A DNA stretch of 20,030 bases from positions 1 to 20,030 of the forward strand of contig JBEINZ010000024.1 in the NCBI GenBank assembly GCA_040377825.1, read 5' to 3'. A model generated the notes under the pieces. It had not been told where the DNA came from. It worked only from the letters and a program-made list of their open reading frames with translations, and searched no databases. How positions within the stretch are numbered: position 1 is the stretch's first letter; every line of letters starts with the position of its first letter. The stretch comes from JBEINZ01 sp040377825 (lineage in GTDB: Bacteria > Pseudomonadota > Alphaproteobacteria > Rhizobiales > Ancalomicrobiaceae). Shown here in pieces: positions 1-6,853 of this stretch. A program made the translations under genes and the position numbers.

Positions 1-333
1 AGGTGGGCTCGACGGGCAACATGCCCGCATATTGCCCGGTCATCCGAGTGTCCCCGCACGTCCCCTATTGGTGCAGCCTAGCAAAGCCCAGCATCTTCAG
101 GGCCTCAATGATCGAACGGACCGGAGGGACGGATCCAACTGGTTTACCGCGCGTTAAAGTTATAAGTTCGTTACCCCGGCCATAAGCAGGCTGTCCCGGA
201 TCGGCACGCCAAACGCTGGCACAGCCACTGCAGTTATCGGACCGGTAGATGTTGTGACGACCGCCAATTCGCTGGAGGTCGTCAGAGCGTCGACGAGCAC
301 GGCTCGATGGGCATCGGGAGCAACGGATCGGCA
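1..333. other. Leading stretch with no supportable gene
   Basis: Open frames exist on both strands here, but none has a recognisable domain, a good ribosome site or a family-like start. CGGGCAA (13-19) and TTGCCCG (32-38) form a 7-bp inverted repeat, with GGGCA/TGCCC as an alternative pairing inside it. It has no following T run, so I do not call a terminator. The promoter of the PAS gene at 334 presumably lies in this stretch, but I cannot place it. Confidence 0.5.
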
Positions 334-984
334 ATGAAGCACCGAGTTACCAAGGAACTCTATGCCTACTGGTTGAACATTCGCGGCCAACGCCGCGCCC
401 CCGAGCGCAGCGAGATCGAACCTGCAGATATTCGCACAATCCTAGGCGATACATTTATTCTGGAGGTTGCTGGCCGAAACGAATATCGCTTTCGCCTCGC
501 CGGAACGCGTGTTTGCGCCGTTTACGGCCGCGAGCTGAAGGGTAAGGACTTTTTGAGCGTCCTTGATGCGAAGGACCGCGCGTCTGTTTCCACTATGATG
601 GCGTCCGTTGTCGAGAACGCCACCGGGATTGTGCTAGGCCTCGTCGGCCGTTCGGACCGGGGCGTCGACCTCCCGTTCGAGTGCCTCATGCTACCGATCC
701 ATCAATCGGGTCAAGGTCTAACGCGAATTCTCGGCAGCCTCGTTCCGATGGACGACCCTTATTGGATCGGTCTTCACCCGATTCTCGACCAGAGAGTATC
801 GAGCATCCGGCTCGTTATGCCTGACGAGCACGCTTGGAGTTTGAAGTCGCGCGGCCATGACCCGATCGTTCCCCCCGCCATAACGATGACACTCCCGCTC
901 ACATTCAGCCAGAAGAATGGTGATTTACCAACTTTTCAGCGCAAAGTAGCTCATTTAACCGTGTTTGAAGGCGGGAAGCAGTGA
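334..984 (+). CDS. PAS_5-type PAS domain protein
   Basis: Predicted 216-aa cytoplasmic protein of the PAS_5 family (formerly DUF1457), a group common in Alphaproteobacteria. The N-terminal part has the family signature: a Y-A-Y-W segment, then a basic stretch, then APERSEIEPADIR and an LGDTFILE strand. The PAS fold continues with YRFRLAGTRVCAVYGRELKG. The family's ligand and partner are unknown to me; it is presumably a sensory or regulatory module. No kinase, GGDEF or HTH output domain is fused, and the roughly 70 C-terminal residues look like a plain tail. I chose ATG 334 because family members begin close to the MKHRVTKELYAYW segment. An in-frame ATG at 307 would add nine residues; neither start has a strong ribosome site. 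The next gene is a PilZ protein about 100 nt downstream on the same strand, so a shared signalling role is possible but inferred. Confidence 0.8.
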   Translation: MKHRVTKELYAYWLNIRGQRRAPERSEIEPADIRTILGDTFILEVAGRNEYRFRLAGTRVCAVYGRELKGKDFLSVLDAKDRASVSTMMASVVENATGIVLGLVGRSDRGVDLPFECLMLPIHQSGQGLTRILGSLVPMDDPYWIGLHPILDQRVSSIRLVMPDEHAWSLKSRGHDPIVPPAITMTLPLTFSQKNGDLPTFQRKVAHLTVFEGGKQ

Positions 985-1082
985 AATAACAGAAGGCATT
1001 GCTATTCAGGGCTTTGCAATAAAGCGTTAATCATGCCTTTCTAGAGTCAGTCTGCTTCTTGCGGCTTTCGGCGAGGTCCACG

Positions 1083-1718
1083 GTGAGAGAGCCCATCTCC
1101 AACGTTTCAATTGACAATACCGGATCCTTCTTGCCCGGTATAACCAAGCATGATCGCAGACGGCATCAGCGCGTGAAGGTCAATTTGCTTGGGCGCTACA
1201 TGCTCGAAAGCAGGGAAGAGTTTGCCTGCCAGATCGTGAACATGTCGCCTGGCGGCGCTGCTTTGATATGCCCGATCATTGGAAGAATCGGCGAGCACGT
1301 CATAGGGTATGTCGACCATCTTGGCCGCGTTGAGGGGGTTGTGAAACGCCATATGCCCGGCGGCTTCGCGATGTCGATCGAAGGTAGCTTGCGTCGGCGC
1401 GACAAGCTGGCGGCGCAGCTGACATGGCTTGCCAATCGCAATGTGTTGAACCTCGCCGAAGATCGCCGCCACGAGCGTTTCGTGCCCCGCAACCCAAAGA
1501 GCACGTTGGCGATGCCGGATGGACGCGTCCTCGACTGCTTGATTATCGACGTGTCATTGTCCGGTGCAGGCCTTCGAATTGCCGAACGGCCACCAGTCGG
1601 ATCGCTGGTGACATTTGACCGACTCCGCGCGCGCGTAGTGCGCCATCTGGAAAACGGCATCGCGATCGAGTTCTCGACGATCCAGACGCCGCAAGCCCTG
1701 CAACAGCATCTGGCATAA
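1083..1718 (+). CDS. Tandem PilZ-domain protein (probable c-di-GMP receptor)
   Basis: Predicted 211-aa soluble protein with two PilZ domains. The first spans about residues 24-105, with an RxxxR motif at R26-R30 and an NxSxxG motif at N53-S55-G58. The second spans about 126-205, with RxxxR at R128-R132 and DxSxxG at D156-S158-G161. These are the two motif pairs that grip cyclic di-GMP, and both copies look intact. The likely role is a c-di-GMP-responsive effector, for example in motility, envelope polysaccharide or adhesion control; the target is unknown. I prefer GTG 1083 because GCGAGG lies six bases upstream; an in-frame TTG at 1059 would add eight residues. It sits between a PAS protein and a LapG-type proteinase, both on the same strand, but the 495-nt gap to the latter argues against one operon. 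Confidence 0.88.
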   Translation: MREPISNVSIDNTGSFLPGITKHDRRRHQRVKVNLLGRYMLESREEFACQIVNMSPGGAALICPIIGRIGEHVIGYVDHLGRVEGVVKRHMPGGFAMSIEGSLRRRDKLAAQLTWLANRNVLNLAEDRRHERFVPRNPKSTLAMPDGRVLDCLIIDVSLSGAGLRIAERPPVGSLVTFDRLRARVVRHLENGIAIEFSTIQTPQALQQHLA

Positions 1719-2213
1719 TCAGAACGAATTCGGTTTCGATCGTCCGGCAACGGACGGCCTCACGTTTACGCGCCGCCAAACGCAGATCTGCCCCTTCAGT
1801 CGTCGGGATCAGTCGTTTAGGCAACGTCTTCATTCACCGTCATCTGAAGCCGGGCAACCAGACCCGCATCGAGCATTTTGATTTCGGAAGCTGAAGCTTA
1901 GCGGGTTTTCGAAAGCGGTTGTAAACCTAATTGACCAGATCACTCCTCCCATGGACAATATCTGTTACGGAATTTCTAGATAAAATTTAAGCGCGACCAT
2001 CACGCCCCGACTCGCGAAGAAACCAAAAACACGCCGTGCTGAGTCCTTATCTCATTGAATTTCATGAGGTAATGGTTCGTTTAAAATTTGAATCAAGTTT
2101 AATTCAAACTTCAATTGAATTCGAATAAAATACGCATTCAATCTGAGGCTTTCACTTAGATCGATAGAAAATTACTTTGTGTATGACTGCTCTCCGTGAG
2201 CCTGGAGGCAGTT
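1719..2213. other. Long spacer: hairpin near the start, AT-rich regulatory-looking half
   Basis: I see no gene in this spacer. The part nearest the PilZ gene is GC-rich and contains a compact hairpin. From about 1965 to 2190 the sequence becomes strikingly AT-rich for this window. It contains ATTGAAT (2054-2060), TTTGAAT (2087-2093), ATTCAAA (2102-2108), ATTGAAT (2114-2120) and ATTCAAT (2136-2142). The second and third copies face each other, as do the fourth and fifth, giving two 7-bp inverted pairs. This is probably the promoter and operator region of the proteinase gene at 2214, but no transcription factor can be named. Confidence 0.5.
1741..1756 (+). terminator. Hairpin after the PilZ gene, weak terminator candidate
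   Basis: CGTCCG-GCAA-CGGACG is a perfect 6-bp stem closed by a GNRA-type tetraloop, starting 23 nt after the PilZ stop codon. No T run follows, so it could stabilise the 3' end of the message or act only weakly as a terminator. Confidence 0.3.
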
Positions 2214-2831
2214 ATGAGTTTCCGAAATCTTGGCGGCCTATGCGCGATAGCCTTAGCCCTGTGTGCAAACTTTGCCTCCGAACCAGCACATAGCGCGGAA
2301 CCGATCCGCGCCATGGCCACACATGGCGCTACAACGCCGCCGATCGGTTTCGTTCAATTCTGTCGAAAGAACTTGGCCGATTGCATCGCCACGGCGTCCG
2401 TTGCCCCTCGGGTTGCGCTGACCCGGCAACGCTGGGACGAGATCGTTTCCATCAATCGCGATGTGAACCGGTCGATCGAACCGGTCACCGATCAGGATCA
2501 ATATGGCGTCGAAGAGCTCTGGACCTACCCGACCAAGGGTAAGGGCGACTGCGAGGATTATGTCCTCCAGAAGCGAAAGATGCTGATCGCGCGCGGGTGG
2601 CCGGCGGGGTCGGTCTTGATCACTGTTGTTCAGGATTCCCAGGCTCAGGGTCACGCGGTTCTAACGGTCGTGACCGACCGCGGCGACTTCGTGCTCGACA
2701 ATCAAGAAACGCTCGTACTCGCCTGGAGCCAGACAGACTATCGCTACATCAAGCGGCAGTCGCCCTACGATGTGTCACGCTGGGAAAGTATCGAGGATCG
2801 CCGCACCGATTACATGGCCTCGACTCGCTGA
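2214..2831 (+). CDS. Secreted transglutaminase-like cysteine proteinase (BTLCP/LapG-like)
   Basis: Predicted 205-aa periplasmic cysteine proteinase of the bacterial transglutaminase-like family (PF06035), whose best-known member is LapG. The N-terminus is a signal peptide: a basic start, a hydrophobic core (about residues 8-20) and a likely cut after A-H-S-A28. The catalytic triad is visible: Cys113 in KGDCEDYV, His147 in GHAVLTV and Asp162 in FVLDN. LapG cleaves large surface adhesins near their N-terminus and is held in check by the c-di-GMP sensor LapD. No LapD or giant adhesin lies in this window, so that specific role is inference, and many alphaproteobacterial BTLCPs have no known target. 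ATG 2214 is preceded by GGAG at six bases; an upstream in-frame GTG (2196) has no such support. A strong terminator follows. Confidence 0.88.
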   Translation: MSFRNLGGLCAIALALCANFASEPAHSAEPIRAMATHGATTPPIGFVQFCRKNLADCIATASVAPRVALTRQRWDEIVSINRDVNRSIEPVTDQDQYGVEELWTYPTKGKGDCEDYVLQKRKMLIARGWPAGSVLITVVQDSQAQGHAVLTVVTDRGDFVLDNQETLVLAWSQTDYRYIKRQSPYDVSRWESIEDRRTDYMASTR

Positions 2832-2897
2832 CGGAGTTTTCGGTTACGGGGATCGGGCCTTTATCCCGCGACCAATCTGAAGGGTTCGATCCACGTC

Positions 2898-2929
2898 GGG
2901 TCGGTGTCGAAGGGCACCGACCCTTTTTC
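2898..2929 (+). terminator. Rho-independent terminator
   Basis: GGGTCGGTG (2898-2906) and CACCGACCC (2915-2923) form a perfect 9-bp GC-rich stem with an 8-nt loop, followed at once by TTTTT. It lies between the convergent proteinase (+) and carbonic anhydrase (-) genes. The T run is on the plus-strand side, so it ends the proteinase transcript. Confidence 0.9.
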
Positions 2930-2939
2930 TTTGCGGAGG

Positions 2940-3467
2940 TCAGATCAGCTTTAGCGAAGTTCGATACCGCTTGGCATTTATGACATACCCGGTCGCTGCA
3001 TCGGCAAGTCGGGCGACCGCCGCTTCGTCGAGCGACCGCACGACTTTGGCCGGCGCCCCAACGGCCAGCGACCGATCCGGCATTTCCTTGCCTTCGGTTA
3101 GGAGCGCGTTCGCGCCAAGTAGGCTCTGACGGCCGACTGTTGCCCCATTGAGCACCGTCGCCCCCATACCGATCAAGCTGCCATCGCCGATCCGGCAGCC
3201 GTGTAGCATTGCCCTATGGCCGACAGTCACGCCGGCCCCAATGACCATCGGAAAGCCGATGTCCGTATGCAGGATGGCGAGGTCTTGGACGTTGGATTCC
3301 TCGCCGATCTCAATCCATTCGTTATCGCCGCGCAAAACCGCGCCGAACCATACGCTTGCGCCGCGCTTGAGGCGGACCCGCCCGATCAACACGGCTGTCG
3401 GTGCGATGAAAACATCGCCATTGTCGGGCAATTCAGGTCGCTGGCCGTCGAGTTCAAAAATCGGCAA
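2940..3467 (-). CDS. Gamma-class carbonic anhydrase family protein
   Basis: Predicted 175-aa cytosolic left-handed beta-helix protein, the normal length for the family. Hexapeptide repeats run through most of it, and the three zinc-binding histidines are in place: His67 (ILHTD), His84 and His89 (VGHRAMLHGC). Related proteins hydrate CO2 or have less certain roles (YrdA/PaaY type), so activity is likely but not proven. The start is taken as TTG 3467: it has GGAG about seven bases upstream, and the protein then begins with the family-like PIFELDG. No ATG in this frame fits better. The gene for a small membrane protein lies 35 nt upstream on the same strand, so the two are probably co-transcribed. 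The gene ends convergently against the terminator of the neighbouring proteinase. Confidence 0.87.
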   Translation of the reverse strand: MPIFELDGQRPELPDNGDVFIAPTAVLIGRVRLKRGASVWFGAVLRGDNEWIEIGEESNVQDLAILHTDIGFPMVIGAGVTVGHRAMLHGCRIGDGSLIGMGATVLNGATVGRQSLLGANALLTEGKEMPDRSLAVGAPAKVVRSLDEAAVARLADAATGYVINAKRYRTSLKLI

Positions 3468-3502
3468 CGGACCGCTCCAGGATGTTCCATGCCGCCGGCG
3501 AT

Positions 3503-3829
3503 TTAGCCGATCGAGCCGTGCAGGACGATCGCGAATTGGATCATGAGAATGCCGGAACACAAGCTCCAGCCAGTGGCGATGGCCGTGCTGGCCGCCAACC
3601 AACCGATCGGGCGGCGTTCCAAGAAGCGACCACGGACAGCCTGACGCATCAGAATGAACGGACCGGCAAAGACGCAAATCGCGATCGCCACTAGTCCCGC
3701 CCATACACTCTCTGACCCAACCATGAACCGAGCCGGCTCATTGGTAAGTAGCTGATAGAGGCTCGCGAGGAACCCCGCGGCGACAAATCCGGCGGCGGCG
3801 GCATAAGCAAGAAGAAGGATCTGTATCAC
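3503..3829 (-). CDS. Small multi-pass membrane protein, unknown function
   Basis: Predicted 108-aa integral membrane protein. Hydrophobic segments lie at about residues 2-28, 40-62 and 75-104; the last is long enough to be one tilted or two short helices. A basic cluster (RQAVRGRFLERR, about 62-73) would face the cytoplasm. I do not recognise a named family. It resembles the short conserved membrane proteins annotated as domains of unknown function in Hyphomicrobiales, but I cannot confirm this. The start is GTG 3829 with a GGGGG stretch about eight bases upstream. It precedes the carbonic anhydrase gene in the same direction. A perfect TTAA-N7-TTAA box lies 15-29 nt before the start codon, suggesting CtrA control. 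Confidence 0.7.
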   Translation of the reverse strand: MIQILLLAYAAAAGFVAAGFLASLYQLLTNEPARFMVGSESVWAGLVAIAICVFAGPFILMRQAVRGRFLERRPIGWLAASTAIATGWSLCSGILMIQFAIVLHGSIG

Positions 3830-3843
3830 AATTAGGGCCCCCG

Positions 3844-3858
3844 TTAAGATTTCATTAA
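3844..3858. promoter_or_regulatory. CtrA-type box 1
   Basis: TTAAGATTTCATTAA is a perfect TTAA-N7-TTAA, the full binding site of the alphaproteobacterial cell-cycle regulator CtrA. It lies just upstream of the small membrane protein gene (-). A GANTC motif (GAATC, 3859-3863), the CcrM methylation target, directly abuts it. Binding is inferred from the motif only. Confidence 0.55.
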
Positions 3859-3918
3859 GAATCTATCACGGCCTCGTCTCCCCTGTCCCGTCCCGTTTGA
3901 TCCAAATCCCATACGACA

Positions 3919-3933
3919 TTAACGTTTGGTTAA
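3919..3933. promoter_or_regulatory. CtrA-type box 2
   Basis: TTAACGTTTGGTTAA is a second perfect TTAA-N7-TTAA. It lies about 76 nt before the ATG at 4010 and 90 nt before the divergent GTG at 3829. That position suits a box overlapping a -35 region for either gene. No other TTAA pair with this spacing was found on reading through the window. Confidence 0.55.
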
Positions 3934-4009
3934 CGCTGATTTGGCGCATAGTTACCTTGAGGGAGTCGGGGCGAAATGGCACCGGCCGATCATCGGGAGC
4001 GGTCCATTC

Positions 4010-4696
4010 ATGCGTTGGCTGCTTGGGTTGCTGATCAGTGCGGCCATGGTCGTTGCTGGCCTTGTCGGTGTGTCGTTCGCCGGTCTCGATCCCTTTGGGC
4101 GGGCGCGGCTGACGGACGTTGTCCCCCTCGGCGGAATGGTGCCGATCCGGATTGCCGGAGACAGGCTCGTTGTCCCGAGCGACCTTGTCCGCTTCGACGA
4201 TCAACGCCGTCCTGGCGATCACGTGCGCGTCGATTTGGCCGTGCTATGGCCGTCCATGGAAGGAGCGGAAGGCCTGAACGATCCGCGCTTTGACCAAGTC
4301 GGTCCGAACGCGCCGGTCGTCTTTCTTGGGATCGAGGCACGCGATTCGGATTACGACACCACAAGCCGCGTGGCGACGGTCTACGGCCGATACTTCGAGG
4401 GAGCGCCGTTCGATGGCCCGTCAGGGCTGCAGGGCAGATCGATGGCGGCGGGATCAGGCTACGACGACGAAATCGTCTTGTTTGAGCCTGGCGTCGTTCG
4501 CCCGTTTGCCGCGCGCTGCTTTGCGCTGCCGGATTCGACCGGCGAGGGAGAACAACCGACCAGGGTCTGTCTTCGCGAGTTACTTGTCGGCAGCCGACTC
4601 ATCGCGACTTATCGCATTCGCGAAGCATGGCTCGCGGATTGGAGACGAATCGACGAGACCATGCGTGTTCTCGTCGAATCATTCATCGTTCGATAG
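4010..4696 (+). CDS. Membrane-anchored conserved hypothetical protein
   Basis: Predicted 228-aa protein that I recognise only as the kind of conserved hypothetical found in Hyphomicrobiales. One hydrophobic segment at about residues 4-24 follows a single Arg, so it is either an uncleaved anchor or a signal peptide. The remaining ~200 residues would then lie in the periplasm. That part has a VVPSDLVRFDDQRRPGDHVRVDL stretch, whose character (basic-acidic RFxDQRR followed by a beta strand) recurs in such proteins. It also has two cysteines 20-25 residues apart (RCFALP ... RVCLREL) that could form a disulfide. ATG 4010 is chosen because it opens the hydrophobic segment and GGGAG lies upstream; a TTG at 3926 would overlap the CtrA-type box and is unlikely. 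No function is proposed. Confidence 0.72.
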   Translation: MRWLLGLLISAAMVVAGLVGVSFAGLDPFGRARLTDVVPLGGMVPIRIAGDRLVVPSDLVRFDDQRRPGDHVRVDLAVLWPSMEGAEGLNDPRFDQVGPNAPVVFLGIEARDSDYDTTSRVATVYGRYFEGAPFDGPSGLQGRSMAAGSGYDDEIVLFEPGVVRPFAARCFALPDSTGEGEQPTRVCLRELLVGSRLIATYRIREAWLADWRRIDETMRVLVESFIVR

Positions 4697-4713
4697 AAAA
4701 CAAGCGTATTAGC

Positions 4714-4926
4714 TTACTCGTCCAAGTCCATCTGCAGAACTGCGATTTGCACATTCCACGAGACTTCGCCGTCTTCGTCATCCCGGAAGATAACGCCGAT
4801 GAATTCGTCACCGATATACATCTCAGCGGAATCTTTCTTCTTGGGGCGCGCCTCGACGCGAATCGAAGCAAGCTGAAACTTGCGGCGGAGATAGGCCTGC
4901 AGCTTGGCGACTTCCTGTTTGTCCAC
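4714..4926 (-). CDS. DUF3126 family protein
   Basis: Predicted 70-aa soluble protein of the DUF3126 family, small alphaproteobacterial proteins of unknown function. Visible features are an N-terminal helix (DKQEVAKLQAYLRRKFQ), a basic ARPKKKDSAEMYIGDEFIGVIFRDDEDGE segment and a short C-terminal strand ending in acidic residues. The start is GTG 4926, with GAGGAG six bases upstream. The gene follows cysE on the same strand at 124 nt, an arrangement I know from other Hyphomicrobiales, which hints at a link with cysteine synthesis without proving it. Confidence 0.85.
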   Translation of the reverse strand: MDKQEVAKLQAYLRRKFQLASIRVEARPKKKDSAEMYIGDEFIGVIFRDDEDGEVSWNVQIAVLQMDLDE

Positions 4927-5050
4927 GCTTGGCTCCTCGTGCGAGTCATGACCAAATCCGCCCGAGCCTATGGCATGGAACCGCCCGCCCCGTCAAAGCG
5001 CCGCGGAGCAGGATCCCCAGCCTGCAATGATCCTCCACTGATGAACCGGC

Positions 5051-5878
5051 TCAGATGTGCACATCGAATTCGGGGATGGTCTGGTCCATCACGCGCGAGG
5101 GCTCGCGGCAAGACGCATCGCCGATCACCTTTGCCGGAACGCCAGCCACGGTCGAGCGCGGCGGCACGGGCTTCAGCACGACCGAGCCAGCCGCGACTTT
5201 CGCGCAGGACCCGATCTCGATGTTACCGAGAATGCTTGCGCCGGCGCCGATCAGGACGCCGCGCCGAATCTTCGGATGGCGATCGCCAGTTTCCTTGCCT
5301 GTCCCACCGAGCGTGACGCCTTGCAGGATCGAGACGTCATCCTCAATGACCGCCGTCGCCCCAATGACGATACCGGTCCCGTGATCGAGAAATACGCCGC
5401 GACCCATCGGCACCGCCGGATGGATGTCGACTTGGAAAATCTCCGACGACCGGCTTTGCAGATAGAGCGCGAAGTCCTTGCGGCCATTGTGCCACAGCCA
5501 ATGCGCCAACCGCTGAGTCTGGATCGCATGGAAGCCCTTGAAAAAGAACAGCGGCTCGACATAGCGATCACACGCTGGGTCGCGGTCGTAGACGGCCTGG
5601 AGATCGACACGGAGTATGGCAGCGAGCTGCGGTTCGTCGGCAAGCGCCTCTCGGTAGGCGTCTCGGATCAAATTCGCGTTGACGGTCTCATTGCCGAGCC
5701 TTTCGGCCAACCGATAGACAATGGCGTCCTCAAGGCTTGCCTGATTGAGAACGGTCTCCCAGAAAACGGTCGCGAGCGCAGGTTCGGCGGCCGAAACCGC
5801 TTCCGCCTCGGCACGGACTTGGTGCCAGATCGGATCAACATTCGAAAGATGCCCGACTTGGGTGTTAACACGTTGCAT
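5051..5878 (-). CDS. cysE: Serine O-acetyltransferase
   Basis: Predicted 275-aa cytoplasmic enzyme that transfers acetyl from acetyl-CoA to L-serine, giving O-acetylserine, the committed step of cysteine synthesis. The N-terminal helical domain starts at DPIWHQVRAEAEA (about residue 15). The left-handed beta-helix domain contains the active-site Asp and His in FQVDIHPA and FLDHGTG, followed by SILQGVTLGGTGK and DRHPKIRRGVLIGAGA. The protein ends in isoleucine (EFDVHI), matching the C-terminal Ile that CysE inserts into the active site of CysK to form the cysteine synthase complex. ATG 5878 has GAGGAGG about eight bases upstream. A small GC hairpin lies in the leader. DUF3126 follows; an enoyl-CoA hydratase-fold gene diverges. 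Confidence 0.95.
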   Translation of the reverse strand: MQRVNTQVGHLSNVDPIWHQVRAEAEAVSAAEPALATVFWETVLNQASLEDAIVYRLAERLGNETVNANLIRDAYREALADEPQLAAILRVDLQAVYDRDPACDRYVEPLFFFKGFHAIQTQRLAHWLWHNGRKDFALYLQSRSSEIFQVDIHPAVPMGRGVFLDHGTGIVIGATAVIEDDVSILQGVTLGGTGKETGDRHPKIRRGVLIGAGASILGNIEIGSCAKVAAGSVVLKPVPPRSTVAGVPAKVIGDASCREPSRVMDQTIPEFDVHI

Positions 5879-5894
5879 GAGCTTGGCCTCCTCG

Positions 5895-5915
5895 CCCGGG
5901 GTTCAAGGGCCCGGG
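5895..5915 (-). promoter_or_regulatory. GC hairpin in the cysE leader
   Basis: CCCGGG at 5895-5900 and CCCGGG at 5910-5915 pair across a 9-nt loop, just upstream of the cysE ribosome site. It might affect translation, but without a T run or an alternative structure no riboswitch or attenuator is claimed. Confidence 0.3.
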
Positions 5916-6031
5916 AGATAAATCTTGGATAGCATGGACCGCGTTACGGATCGACAAGTTTGGCTCGCGTCGAGATATGGGATTCTTGATCGAGACGTAA
6001 ACCGGAAAATCTCGACCTGGGAGGACCAACC

Positions 6032-6823
6032 GTGAGCGACAGTGTCCCAATGCCGCGAATCGATACGGAAATCGATCCGCCGATCGGCCGTTTGCTGATC
6101 GACAATCCGGCGCGCCGCAACGCGGTAACGCTCGCGATGTGGCAAGCGATTCCGCAATCAGTCGCGGCGCTCGAGGCCGATCCGGAAGTTCGCGTGATTA
6201 TCCTTGGAGGCACCGGCAGCCTCGCCTTCGTCTCGGGCGCCGATATCTCGGAATTCGAGACCGTGCGGCGCGATGCGGTGTCGGCCCGTGCCTACGAAGC
6301 CGCAAATGCCTCAGCCTTCGCGGCGGTCCGGGCGGCAAGGAAACCGACGATCGCCGTTATTCGCGGCTTTTGTCTCGGCGGCGGCTTCGGTCTCGCGGTC
6401 GCCTGCGACCTTCGGCTTGCGGCTGATGACGCCGTTTTCGGAATACCCGCCGCGCGGCTCGGCGTCGGCTATCCGCCAGACGCCATGCGGGACGTAATCG
6501 CGGTCCTCGGCGCCGCTCGCGCGAAAGAGCTCATTTTCACCGCGCGCCGGATCGCCGCCGCCGAAGCCGCGGCCATCGGTCTTGCCCGCGTGGTGCCAAC
6601 AGCCGATCTCGATGTGGAAGCCGACGCCCTCGCGCGCCTCATCTCAGCAAACGCGCCGCTGACCATCCGTGCCGCGAAGGCCGCGATCGACGCCGCAAGT
6701 GGCGGCGATGGCGGCTGGGACCAAGCCCGTTCGCTCGCCGATGCCTGCTTTGACTCCGAAGACTTCGCGGAGGGCCGAACGGCCTTCCTCCAAAAACGCG
6801 CGCCGACTTTCTCCGGCAGCTAG
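6032..6823 (+). CDS. Enoyl-CoA hydratase/isomerase (crotonase) family protein
   Basis: Predicted 263-aa crotonase-fold protein, normal length for the family, expected to bind an acyl-CoA in the cytosol. The oxyanion-hole segments are clear: SGADISEF (about 68-75) and the glycine turn GFCLGGGFGLA (112-122). The two glutamates that do the hydration in classical enoyl-CoA hydratases are not there: their places are taken by Gly120 and Ala140 (GIPAARLGVGYPPDAM). The reaction is therefore more likely an isomerisation, decarboxylation, thioester hydrolysis or something unassigned, and a hydratase label would overreach. The start is GTG 6032 with GGGAGGA upstream. The stop codon TAG is also the first three bases of a TAGAGC motif. 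It diverges from cysE and converges on an alpha/beta hydrolase gene. Confidence 0.88.
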   Translation: MSDSVPMPRIDTEIDPPIGRLLIDNPARRNAVTLAMWQAIPQSVAALEADPEVRVIILGGTGSLAFVSGADISEFETVRRDAVSARAYEAANASAFAAVRAARKPTIAVIRGFCLGGGFGLAVACDLRLAADDAVFGIPAARLGVGYPPDAMRDVIAVLGAARAKELIFTARRIAAAEAAAIGLARVVPTADLDVEADALARLISANAPLTIRAAKAAIDAASGGDGGWDQARSLADACFDSEDFAEGRTAFLQKRAPTFSGS

Positions 6824-6853
6824 AGCAAGTCTGATCGGCTTCTTTGTCGGCGC

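Noticed and set aside
65..390. Two overlapping minus-strand frames (65-334 and 160-390) that could be pieces of one frameshifted gene
   Set aside because: Neither translation has a recognisable domain, and the right part overlaps the well-supported PAS gene. Without a homologue there is no basis for calling a pseudogene.
5057..5932. A 291-aa plus-strand frame opposite cysE
   Set aside because: It is the mirror of a fully convincing CysE, with low-complexity charged translation and no family resemblance.
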